A DNA stretch of 64,000 nt from positions 62,001 through 126,000 of the forward strand of contig JAQGBZ010000006.1 in assembly GCA_034687125.1 (NCBI GenBank), written 5' to 3'. The translations under genes were made by a program, and so were the position numbers. The first letter of the stretch is position 1. Each line of letters starts with the position of its first letter. This stretch comes from Neelides folsomi (taxonomy: Eukaryota; Arthropoda; Collembola; Neelipleona; Neelidae). Shown piece after piece: positions 53,465 through 64,000 of the stretch. The notes under the pieces were generated by a model. That model did not search any database. It saw nothing but the letters and a program-made list of their open reading frames with translations, and was not told where the DNA came from.

Positions 53465-55193
53465 ATGGAAGCCTTTTTGAAGACTGGGAAATTGGGGAAA
53501 ACGGTCAAGCCACCACCAAAGAAGGATGAAAAGAAAGAGCCAAAGTATCCTGTACCTTGGGTGGAAAAATAGTAAGCAATTCACCACTTGTTGAATTTTG
53601 ATATCACTTTTATCCCAATCACAAAGACCTGAATTCTATGATTGTTTTAATATAAGCAACGGCAACATTATAATCATTTATTAATTTTCTAGTCGGCCAA
53701 GGACAGTTAAGGAGGTCGTGCAACAAGACGAAGTTATCGCAGTTTTAGGGAAAATATTATTGGTAATAAAATAAATAAATTTTTCACTCGATAATTTATT
53801 TATGTACTTGTATTTTATTTGGGAATGATTTTGATATAGGGTGCGGATTTACCCAATTTGCTATTTTATGGACCTCCTGGAACAGGAAAGACGAGTACGA
53901 TTCTTGCAGCTGCAAGACAGCTCTTTGGACCTATCTACAAAGAGAGGTTCACACTTGACCTTTATCTACAATTTATATTCATAAATATTTTTATTTTAAC
54001 TTTACAAATAAAAAATTATATGGCCAATAAAAATCAAATGTAATTATGTACCTTATAGGATTTTGGAGCTGAATGCTTCTGATGAAAGAGGAATTGGAGT
54101 TATCAGAGAAAAGGTCAAGAAATTTTCACAACAAATGACAACTGGGAAATTACCTGAGTATGTTTATTCAAATATCAAATTGATCGATTCAGCATTCATT
54201 TTTAACTTGCAAATTATTATTATTATAATAATAATCTAATAATTGTCATTTCATAGTGGGACTCCAATTCCGAATTTTAAGTTAGTCATATTGGATGAAG
54301 CCGATGCAATGACACAGTAATTTTTTTCTATTTTATTTCTATTTTATTTTTGCATAAATGATTGCTAATATGTATTTATTTCCGTTCAGTGCTGCTCAAG
54401 CCGCTCTCCGTCGAACAATGGAAAAGCAGACAAAGAACACCCGATTTTGTCTCCTTTGTAATTACCTGTCGAGGATCATTCCCCCACTCACTTCTCGTTG
54501 TTCCAAGTTCAGATTCAAGCAGCTTAGTAAGTGCCAAATGAAAATAAACTAGCTAAACGATAATGTTTACTGAAAAAAGCTAACAAATTCTTATTTTTCA
54601 GACGATGAAATGGTCCTTGAACGATTGAATCTCATCTGCAAAGCTGAAGATGTTAAATTCCGTGATGGAGTTTTGAAAGCTCTTATCAAATCTTCTGAAG
54701 GAGACATGCGAAAAGCAATTACATCTCTTCAATCATGTTTTAGACTTAAAGGGAAAGATCATGTTTTGACTGTGAATGATGTAGATGAAATGATCGGGGT
54801 AAACTATTAATAAGCTTATATAATAAATATTATAAGTTAAAATTTTCATTTAATGTAAAACTCTTTAAAGGTTGGTTTAGTAAGTTTATGAATTTTTATT
54901 ATGAATTTCAGGTTATTCCAGGTGAATGGCTTCAAAAATTGTTTGAATCCTGCCAAACTCGAAATTACGATAAAGTGGAAGCAACCATTGAAGAAATTGT
55001 CCGAAATGGATTTCCAGCTGCTGGATTCATCAACCAATTCTTTCAATTTACTCTCGAACATAAAGATTTGACCGATATCCAAAAATCACGAATCTTTGAG
55101 AAAATCGCCGAGTGCAATTTTCGACTTATGGACGGAGCAAATGAATATTTACAGCTCATGGTTCTTGGAACAACAATTATGGGAGTCCTCTGA
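53465..55193 (+). CDS. RFC4: replication factor C subunit 4
   Basis: Small subunit of the RFC clamp loader, an AAA+ ATPase that loads PCNA on DNA. Eight exons: 53465-53571, 53693-53762, 53840-53946, 54059-54157, 54257-54316, 54390-54526, 54602-54798, 54912-55193; 352 residues (human RFC4 363), phases close. Landmarks are [14 protein letters not shown] (the RFC box), Walker [10 protein letters not shown] (70-78), [19 protein letters not shown] (97-115), Walker B LDEADAMT (140-147) and the SRC arginine-finger motif [11 protein letters not shown] (180-190). The C-terminal helical collar follows. The leader with [21 protein letters not shown] is RFC4-like, which separates it from RFC2 and RFC5. 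AATAAA lies at 55291. Confidence 0.96.
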
Positions 55194-55461
55194 TTTTCCT
55201 CCAAGTAATTTTAAGCATTTTTTACTTCCAGTATTTTTAATAAAAGTTCATTTTTATGCCAATGAATTTTTAAGAATTTTCTTCTAAAAGAATAAAAATG
55301 TTATAATATATCTGTATTTAATTCAAATCATTCACTATCCATCCATAAATTGGTATCGTTAAAATGAGTATTAATACTATTATTAAAAACAAGAATAAGT
55401 AATAAAAAGGATAATAATTTATAACAGTTATTGGAATATAAAATTAAAGTACTTCATATTT

Positions 55462-56967
<1,506 letters not shown>

Positions 56968-57411
56968 TTTTTATAAACTATAATTAAATGATATCCGTAA
57001 TTAGCGAGATGACTATTTACTCTTTGATTAAAACTTTGTTGTTTATTCTTTAATCTAACGCTAAGAGTAATTGATAATTATAGTTAAAGTTAAATGAAAT
57101 GAAATGATGTCAAGAGTCTAGAAATTAAGAATATACGAAAAATTATTTTTGAGCTCTATACGAAGACCGCGTAGAGAAGCCATTCATTTAGTGTGCGGGC
57201 GAATGAGGAGAAGAAGCAATTTGAAGAGACACGAGGAAGCAAATGTGATTGTGAAGTTGGTGCGGTGGTTAAAGTCACTAAATACTTTTTATTTAATTAA
57301 AATTATAGCAATAATATTTGCTATTTTGTCAGCTGTCAAATACTTGATGGTTCTTGCTTGATGCATCAGAATTTGTTTATTGTAAAACTGATACTCATCG
57401 TTTAAATTAAA
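56968..57411. promoter_or_regulatory. divergent promoter region of NKAP and TSR2
   Basis: The 444-bp gap between two start codons pointing apart must contain both promoters. It also contains a 52-codon frame (57203-57361), described separately. Confidence 0.5.
57203..57361 (+). CDS. candidate 52-residue membrane micropeptide or upstream ORF of TSR2
   Basis: A short frame starting ATG AGG AGA AGA ends 50 bp before the TSR2 start. The product would have a basic N-terminus (MRRRSNLKRHEEAN) and a hydrophobic C-terminal helix (FYLIKIIAIIFAILSAVKYL). No family is recognised and AT-rich DNA yields such helices by chance. If the TSR2 transcript starts upstream of 57203, this would be an upstream ORF. 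Confidence 0.25.
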   Translation: MRRRSNLKRHEEANVIVKLVRWLKSLNTFYLIKIIAIIFAILSAVKYLMVLA

Positions 57412-58344
57412 ATGAGTAGTAAGCATCCAATTATTAGAAATCCAATTTTCAAATCGGCTATCGAAAAACTTCTAAATACATGGGAGGCTCTAAAAGTAAG
57501 TATGCTTTTTAATTAAAAATGATTCGCTAAAGAATTTAACATTTGTACATTCTTTTCGTAAAGATAGAATGAATGACCATAACCAGACCATGTAATGTGT
57601 TTAACATCTAATTTTATATTCTTTAGATAGCGATTGAAAATGGACAAGGAGGTGGTTTGGGAAAAGAGATTCAATTATGGATGGTGGGAGCAATCGAAGA
57701 ATTCTTTTATTTGAACGGTAAGTTATAAAATACTTTGAATTGGTCTGAAAAATAAAATAGCTAAAAATTATATTTTGGTAACATTTTAATTCTATAATTT
57801 CTAGATAACTTGGACGGAGACGAAGTTGGAGAATTCATAGGAAAAATTATGAACCAAGAATTTGACACGATGGTCGAAGACAACTCGCTTTTAGAAATTG
57901 GAAATAAGCTCTGTAATCTCTTTAAACTATCATTAGATCCGCAAAGATCAGCAGAATTACTCTCAGAACTTCAAATGTTAGATTCGATAGCTTTGGCCAT
58001 GTCAAATAAACCAAGTCAAGCCTCCAAAATGCCAAATACCGAAGATTCTTCTGATGAAGAACAAGAGGTTTCCAATTTTCTTCACGTTATATTATATTTA
58101 GAAACATTCACAAGAATCTACAAAAATCCGGCACAAGTCAACTAACAATGCAATATAAAATATTTATTTAATTAATTTTAAATATTTTAATTATCAGGAA
58201 GCAATGGATTGTGAAGAGGATGGAGCCGTTGCCGGTCCAAGCACCAGCACCAATTCCCAACCTCAAGAAAAAACCCATCGTGTTGGAAGTATGCGAGTTT
58301 CTGAACCTGACGAAGATGGATGGTCAACAGTCGGCAAGAAATAG
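57412..58344 (+). CDS. TSR2: pre-rRNA processing protein TSR2
   Basis: Chaperone that delivers ribosomal protein eS26 to the pre-40S particle and is required for 20S pre-rRNA processing. Four exons: 57412-57495, 57627-57717, 57805-58067, 58198-58344; 194 residues (human 191), phases close. The TSR2 domain shows WEALKIAIENGQGGGLGKE, WMVGAIEEFF, and DEVGEFIGKIMNQEFDTMVE with ED residues typical of the family. An acidic tail ends with the conserved EDGWSTVGKK. Reading through the last intron would keep the frame open to 58145 and replace the conserved tail, so splicing is needed for a normal protein. Confidence 0.93.
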
Positions 58345-58981
58345 CCGTCTTTAAAAATTAAAAAATTAAACTTCATTTATATTTTAAAAACTATCAATTC
58401 TACCCAATGTCTTTTATTTTACATCTAACCATCTATCAATATACTAATATATGTTACATCTACCAATTTCCACCATAAAAGTTAATCATGATCATAACAT
58501 ACTAATAAGAAACTATATGACTTTAATGATTATCCTTAATTAGTTAATCTAAGTTTAATACGTGGATTAACGAGGGTGAAAGCCCTCAAGAACGAAGTGA
58601 AAATGAAGAGAGGGAAAAAGGGAATCTGAAGTTGGGGAAAGTTGTGAGTTGAGCCAATAGGGTGAACCCACGTGAGGTGACGACATAGATCTGCATTACT
58701 TCATAACAGCGGCCTATCTCTCTCCCTATTATCTCGAGTAAGTTTCATTAGCAAAGTCATTTTTGCAATCAGACGAAGTCCGTCAGGGTTCTTTTCGCTA
58801 CACAAAATGTGCTGATTCCAAATCTGGCCCCTCGCTTCCATAACATATTTCTTCAAGTGTCAAAAAGAAGCCAAAATCTTTTCAATGTCCTTTGAGGAGT
58901 AAATTCATCTAAATCAATTTCGCATTTCCGCTTTGAAGTTTTAAAATTGAACGACTTGAGTGACTAACTTTAGAAGTCAAA
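58345..58981. other. short gap between TSR2 and DNAJC3
   Basis: Holds the TSR2 3' end and the DNAJC3 promoter. Positions 58600-58810 are somewhat richer in GC. No exon or repeat was recognised. Confidence 0.4.
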
Positions 58982-61172
58982 ATGTTGGTCGATTTTCAAA
59001 AAAAATTTGACTTCCTTGCCCTCATCATACCATGGCTCAATTTCCTCACTTATCATGGTAAGATTGCCATTACTCTCATCATTACCTATTTTAGTAATTT
59101 CGTATTGATTAATTTTCCGATTTATTTCGATTTACAAAATGAGCTATGCAGGAACTTGTTTTTATTATGATACTAAACTAAACGGAATGTTATAGTGTTA
59201 TTTTATTTTTTCAATAGGTGTAAATAGTGGACCTTCAGATGTTCAAAAACATCTCGATATGGGCAGAATACATTTAGAGAATCATCAATTTTCAGGTAAT
59301 TCCTTATAATTAGTGTCATTCTCATAATAGATATATTGATATTATGTAATTTTTGTTTTTGTGGAGTTTATCATTTTACATCTAATTTTTTCAGATAAGG
59401 TTTTATTCAAATTCTCATTTTGTTTTCCTTTAGATGCATTAACTCATTTTCATGCCGCGGTTGAAGGAGATCCGAATAATTATCAAACTTACTATAAGAG
59501 AGCTCTAGTCTTTTTAGCGCTTGGGAAGTATAATCAAGCGTTAAAAGATTTAGACCGAGTCATCGAACTAAACTCCGAGTTCTCATTTGCCCTCATTCAA
59601 CGAGCGAACCTTTTAATGAAACAAGGAAACTTAGGACAAGCGCATATTGACTTCGAAAATATTGTAAGTAATTTGATCAGTCATTTAAAAGTCGTTTGAA
59701 AGCTATATTAATATATGAAAAGTAATGTAAAAGTAATATGAGTGACCTAGTTATTCATGTTTAAACAATTGAATTTGCAGTTGAGACGGGATCCAAATAA
59801 TTTAGACGCCATTACTGGATATACAAGTGTCGAGGCCGCATTTAAAGACCTTGAAGAAGCCAAGTACTACGTGGACATCGGTGATTGCCACACGGCTGTG
59901 GATCTCCTCTCGCGACTCATCGAAGCATGTCCTTGGGATTCGAATCTTCGAAGAATGCGATCAGACTGTTACATGACGCTTGGCGAAGCTCAATTAGCAA
60001 TCTCTGACCTCAGATTTACTACAAAGTTGGAATTGGATAACACTGATGGGCTTTACAGGCTTAGCTCCATTCAATATCAACTCGGGGATGTTGAAAGCGC
60101 CTTGAGAGAAATAAGAGAATGTCTCAAATTGGATCCTGAACATAAACATTGTTTTCCGCTTTACAAAAAATTAAAGAAAATCGACAAACATCTCACTGAT
60201 GCTGAAAAGTCTATCGAGTCACAAACATTCTCCGAGTGTGCTACTGATGTCAAAAAGGTAATTTTATTTTTTGATATTGGATATTAGATTCAAATTAAAA
60301 ATTACTGCTTAAGTATAATTGTACGTAATTAAAAATTCATATGCGAATCTATTCAATAATTTATTATTTTAATTTTACAGGCGATGAAGGTTGATCCTCA
60401 TACTCCTCAACTTGTAGAAGGTATAAATCTTAATCATTAAATAGCATTTCTTTTATTATAATGATTATAAGTTTGATTGTCATTTTAATAATGTTTTATA
60501 TCGAATAGTAAAATTAAGACACAAGCTGTGCTATTGTCACCTTAAGAATGGAGATGGCAATTTGGCCATCGAACAATGTACCAAAGCTATTGAAATCCGT
60601 GAAGATGTGGACATTCTCTGTGATCGGGCCGAGGCCTATTTATTAAATGATCTTTTTACCGAGGGTAAAATACTCTATTAAATTAATTTTTTTCTTAATA
60701 TCATAATAATTTCGAAGTATGAAATAAAATTACAACTTGGTTTTTAATTTTAGCAATCAACGATTACCACCGCGCTATTGATTTAGACGACGATAACCAA
60801 AGAGCAAAGGAAGGAAAGGCGAGAGCGATGAAGCTTGAGAAACAAGCCAAGAAGCGCGACTACTACAAGATCCTTAATGTGAAGAAGACGGCAAATAAAC
60901 AAGAAATTGTCAAAGCGTACCGAAAAGCAGCTCAGAAATGGCATCCTGATAATTATCCTGATGGTGAAGAGAAGAAAGCTGCAGAAAAGAAATTCATCGA
61001 CATTGCCGCAGCCAAAGAAGTCCTCACGGATCCTGAGAAAAGAGCTAAGTTTGATAATGGTGAAGATCCCTTGGATCCTGAGTCGCAGTCAGGCCATCAC
61101 GGCCATGGATTCAATCCCTTCGCTCACTTTCATTTTCAAAATTCAGGACCTTTCCATTTCAAATTCCAATAA
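58982..61172 (+). CDS. DNAJC3: DNAJC3 / P58IPK, ER TPR-J-domain co-chaperone
   Basis: ER-lumenal co-chaperone of BiP, which in mammals also restrains the kinase PERK. Seven exons: 58982-59057, 59218-59295, 59434-59663, 59781-60257, 60381-60420, 60509-60664, 60754-61172; 491 residues (human 504), phases close. An N-terminal signal peptide (hydrophobic FLALIIPWLNFLTY) comes first. Tandem tetratricopeptide repeats follow from about residue 32 to 375, for example NYQTYYKRALVFLALGKYNQ and SALREIRECLKLDPEHK. The J domain (388 to about 455) has DYYKILNV and the essential HPD (416-418). The Gly/His/Phe-rich end, GFNPFAHFHF to FHFKFQ, is typical of the family. There is no KDEL, as in mammals. AATAAA lies at 61300. 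Confidence 0.96.
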
Positions 61173-62872
61173 TTTTCATTATTTTCCAATTGTCCTCATC
61201 CCCATCATCACAATGTCACATTATAAGACTTATTCTCGAGTTATTATACGGGAAGCCCCCCACGTGACCATATTTCTAATAACGTTTATCAATATCCAAA
61301 ATAAAAATATGCAAGTGAACTTTGTTTAATTACACAATTTGTGAATAATTAATCAATTCCTTAAATTCACATTACCCGTATAACAAATATTTAGAATTCA
61401 AAGTTTTACTAAAAATACATCATAGCAAACTAAAGTGAACAATATTAAATTAAGATAGGTTTAAACTTTTCTAAAAAATATTAACAATTCAAGTCGAAAC
61501 TAATTGTTACCTTTTGATTAATATTTGATATTTAACTTTATTTTAAAATACAATAATAACAGCTCAGACATGACATTAGAATACATTTTACACAAATTGC
61601 TTTTCTTGCTGTTATTCTTATTCAGACAAGACTTAAAAAAATTACAAATTAAATTTTATACGTTTTTAAGATTTTAATCATTTTTGATGGTTTATTTTTA
61701 CTATACGTTATTTGATTAGACAAGACAAATTAACGATTAAGAACACTTAATTAAGTTCATATTTATAAGTAGATATAAAATAGTATAACATAAAAATACA
61801 TAAATGCATGTGGTAATATTTAATGCTTATGTAATAAGTTAGGTATAATTAATTCACATTCATTGTTAAAATGTAAAAAGAAATGTAAATAAGTATTGTG
61901 TTTAAGACGAATTTAAACTTTTGTTCATGTGTAAATAGTTATTTAGGTAAATGGTTATGATCCTAATTAATTAAATTAGGAAGTTACAAAATGCGTGCTA
62001 TAAAAACTAAAACATTGACCGGATTATATACTCTTTGATTGTAATTTAAATGTACTTACGTGTAATTGCGATTGTACACATTGTGTAATTGAACCGAATG
62101 AACGAGAAAATAAATCCGATGTATGAAATAACACAAGGAAAATATTATGTTCGAATATTCGCAATAAAACATTCATTGATCAATTGCATTTCTCCCTATA
62201 TAATATGGGCAAAATGAGAAATTGAAAATTGGCATATTCCTATCTCCTGTTCCATGTCATATAAGAAATACATTGAGCGAAGAGACGCAGTCGCTGTTGT
62301 GAGAAACAATGCCATCGACGCGAGATTTTTTGCTTCACGCGCTCTTACAAATATTTGGGTACAACTTCAAAATTCCACCTTTCCAATTAGGAGATTTATC
62401 TTGAGCGTTCTCGTCCTCGTCACCACACCTGTCCCGGCACTTTCCAGCGGCCTCGCCCATGACACCCCAAGAACCACCCGGATGACATTTCCCCGTTACA
62501 GGTCTCATCTTTTCATTGCTCCCTTCAAGAACCCTCCCAAACTTCTCCGCTCCTTTTGTTGTCAAAAATCATAATAAATAATTGACGTTAGTGAAGTGGT
62601 TCAACTAGGGAGATTGGGTTCGTGTCACCTTTGTGTCTTTGACATTATATTGTTTTACATGGTAGGCTGAAGCAGGAAGTTAGCAGGAATCTTATAAAGG
62701 TAAATATTTTAAAAATTAGTTCCACCTGTCACTTCGGCTCAATTAATTGTAAATAATTATACAATTCTCGGTTAATTCTCCTTTTTAGGGGATGATTTGG
62801 AGTTTAAAATTGTACTAAAATGGAGTGTTTATGGGGAGGTTAAATATTAATTTAATTATTTGTCTGTTGAAG
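61173..62872. other. AT-rich gap upstream of the RSF1-like gene
   Basis: The stretch up to about 62230 is AT-rich and contains the DNAJC3 3' end. At 62254-62574 a GC-richer segment is open on both strands, without resemblance to known proteins. It may be promoter or leader sequence of the RSF1-like gene. Confidence 0.4.
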
Positions 62873-64000
62873 ATGTCTGTCAAGTCAGCGGACCATTCGT
62901 TCAATTCAAGTTGCCTCGATGATCCCAATTTTGCCACGATTTGCTCTTTCATTGAAAAGTTTGGAGAAATATGCAGCATTGGGGTTTTATCTATAGGGGA
63001 TTTACAAGAAATGCTTGAAAATACAAATGATGGTAAGGAAAGGAGTGGATTAATTAAAATAAGGAGATTTGTGTGTTAAATGAGATTTTAATTGTTTTTT
63101 TAATTGCAGTCCACCCTATTTTGGTCCAACTGCATATAAAGCTACTTCGCCGGGTGTTTAAGTCAATTCAAGCTGATAAATGGGAGCGGTCCTTGGCCAA
63201 ATTTGGGCATACTTATAGTTCACAAGACGGGTGGGAAATTGAGAGGTTTGGATACAAAAAGTCGAAAATGCAGACGAAGCTGCGACTACTGAAGAATCTC
63301 TTAGAATCTCAATTTGATTGTAATGTCAAGTTTAAAGGAGAAGTTAACAAACTCCCTCCTTCAAATTTAAGACTTTCCCCTTTAGGTTAGTGTTGACAAA
63401 GACAATTTTGAACCTGTATTTATTTTATAATTAATGAGAATAATTTTTGTTTATTTTTATAAACCGGCATTTGTTTTTTTAGGTCGAGATACAGAGGGCC
63501 AAGTATATTGGCTTCAGGTTGACGATGAAGCATCAATAAGGTATAAAATTGTGATTAATTCTAACTACAAATCGTTTAGCTTCACTAATTAAATCATTGT
63601 ATAATTTCCAAATTTTTACTAATTGTGATTTTTTTCATTAATTTCACAATAACCACAATGCATATACCTACTTAATTTAATTTAAATCTTTTATAGAATT
63701 TACAAAGAAGACATTGATGATGATACATGGGAAGTTGTTGCAACGAACAAAGACGAAATGACGACCCTCATCGAACAACTTAAAAAGGGAGAAGTGAGAA
63801 AGAAAGCCCTTGAAGACATCGAAGAGGAACTAAACGGGAATGGAACTGAAACTGACCCTAAAGAAATCATTTTAGATACCGGAAAGGAAGAAATTCCACA
63901 AGAATCCGAAGAAGAAGAAGAGTCTGACGAAGAAGGGCCAATGGAAATTGATGAATTTTCTGATGATGATAATGAACTTTCTCGATCTTCATCTGGCCAT
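62873..64000 (+). CDS. RSF1: RSF1-like chromatin remodelling subunit, 5' part
   Basis: Histone-binding partner of the ISWI ATPase in the RSF complex. Visible exons: 62873-63032, 63110-63385, 63483-63540, and 63697 onwards past the window edge; the gene is therefore partial here (about 265 residues). The N-terminal RSF domain aligns with human RSF1 from memory: [20 protein letters not shown] (human EVCSFLERFGPLLDLPEL), [20 protein letters not shown] (human VELHVKLLRRIGKSVTADRW), [20 protein letters not shown] (human MRLQPIGRDKDGLMYWYQLD). An acidic Glu/Asp-rich region begins near the end. The PHD finger expected near the C-terminus would lie beyond 64000. An in-frame start further upstream (62831) is possible. 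Confidence 0.9.

Noticed and set aside
62254-62574. 106-codon plus-strand frame before the RSF1-like gene
   Set aside because: The minus strand is open too, and neither product resembles a known protein; more likely promoter or leader.

Overview
The window is nuclear DNA from an animal, very probably an arthropod. Nineteen multi-exon or single-exon protein genes can be traced, with mostly short, AT-rich introns. Splice phases close exactly in every multi-exon model. Two genes point to arthropods: an acetylcholinesterase of the insect ace-1 type (2828-6178) and a BTB zinc-finger protein whose BTB domain is of the tramtrack/lola kind (26667-28046). Phylum is well supported. A lineage such as springtails or another small-genome hexapod is only a guess from the compact AT-rich layout.

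Layout. 1-9991: ace-1 on the minus strand, with a GC-richer flank upstream. 9992-16978: RSRC1-like splicing protein (-), ITM2/BRI BRICHOS protein (+) and WRAP73/WDR8 (-). 17225-19165: a damaged Tc1/mariner element with long inverted ends and two abutting perfect hairpins. 19877-28046: a small membrane protein, an unrecognised GC-rich five-exon gene and the BTB-ZF gene (all +). 30178-35690: a tetraspanin and an RNF13-like PA-TM-RING ubiquitin ligase (both -). 37276-43447: an F-box/leucine-rich protein (-), two small single-pass membrane proteins (+) and a secreted, peptide-precursor-like protein (-). 45110-52942: a fatty-acid transport protein/acyl-CoA synthetase and the parvulin PIN4 (both -). 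53465-61172: RFC4 (+), NKAP (-), TSR2 (+) and DNAJC3/P58IPK (+). 62873-64000: the 5' part of an RSF1-like chromatin gene (+), cut by the window edge.

The genes do not form a pathway. Several housekeeping genes lie head to head across 400-700 bp and may share promoters: RSRC1/ITM2, F-box/small membrane gene, PIN4/RFC4 and NKAP/TSR2. I saw no bacterial operons, CRISPR arrays, rRNA or tRNA genes, and recognised no retrovirus-like or other virus-like element.

The most interesting points are the ace-1 C-terminus (a membrane span with a basic tail instead of an ordinary GPI signal), three GC-AG introns among about 90, the twin hairpins in the mariner element, a perfect 21-bp intronic hairpin, a possible amidated-peptide precursor and several unrecognised small membrane or secreted proteins. 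Exon boundaries were assigned by eye from reading frame, GT/GC-AG signals and remembered family sequences. No database search was run.
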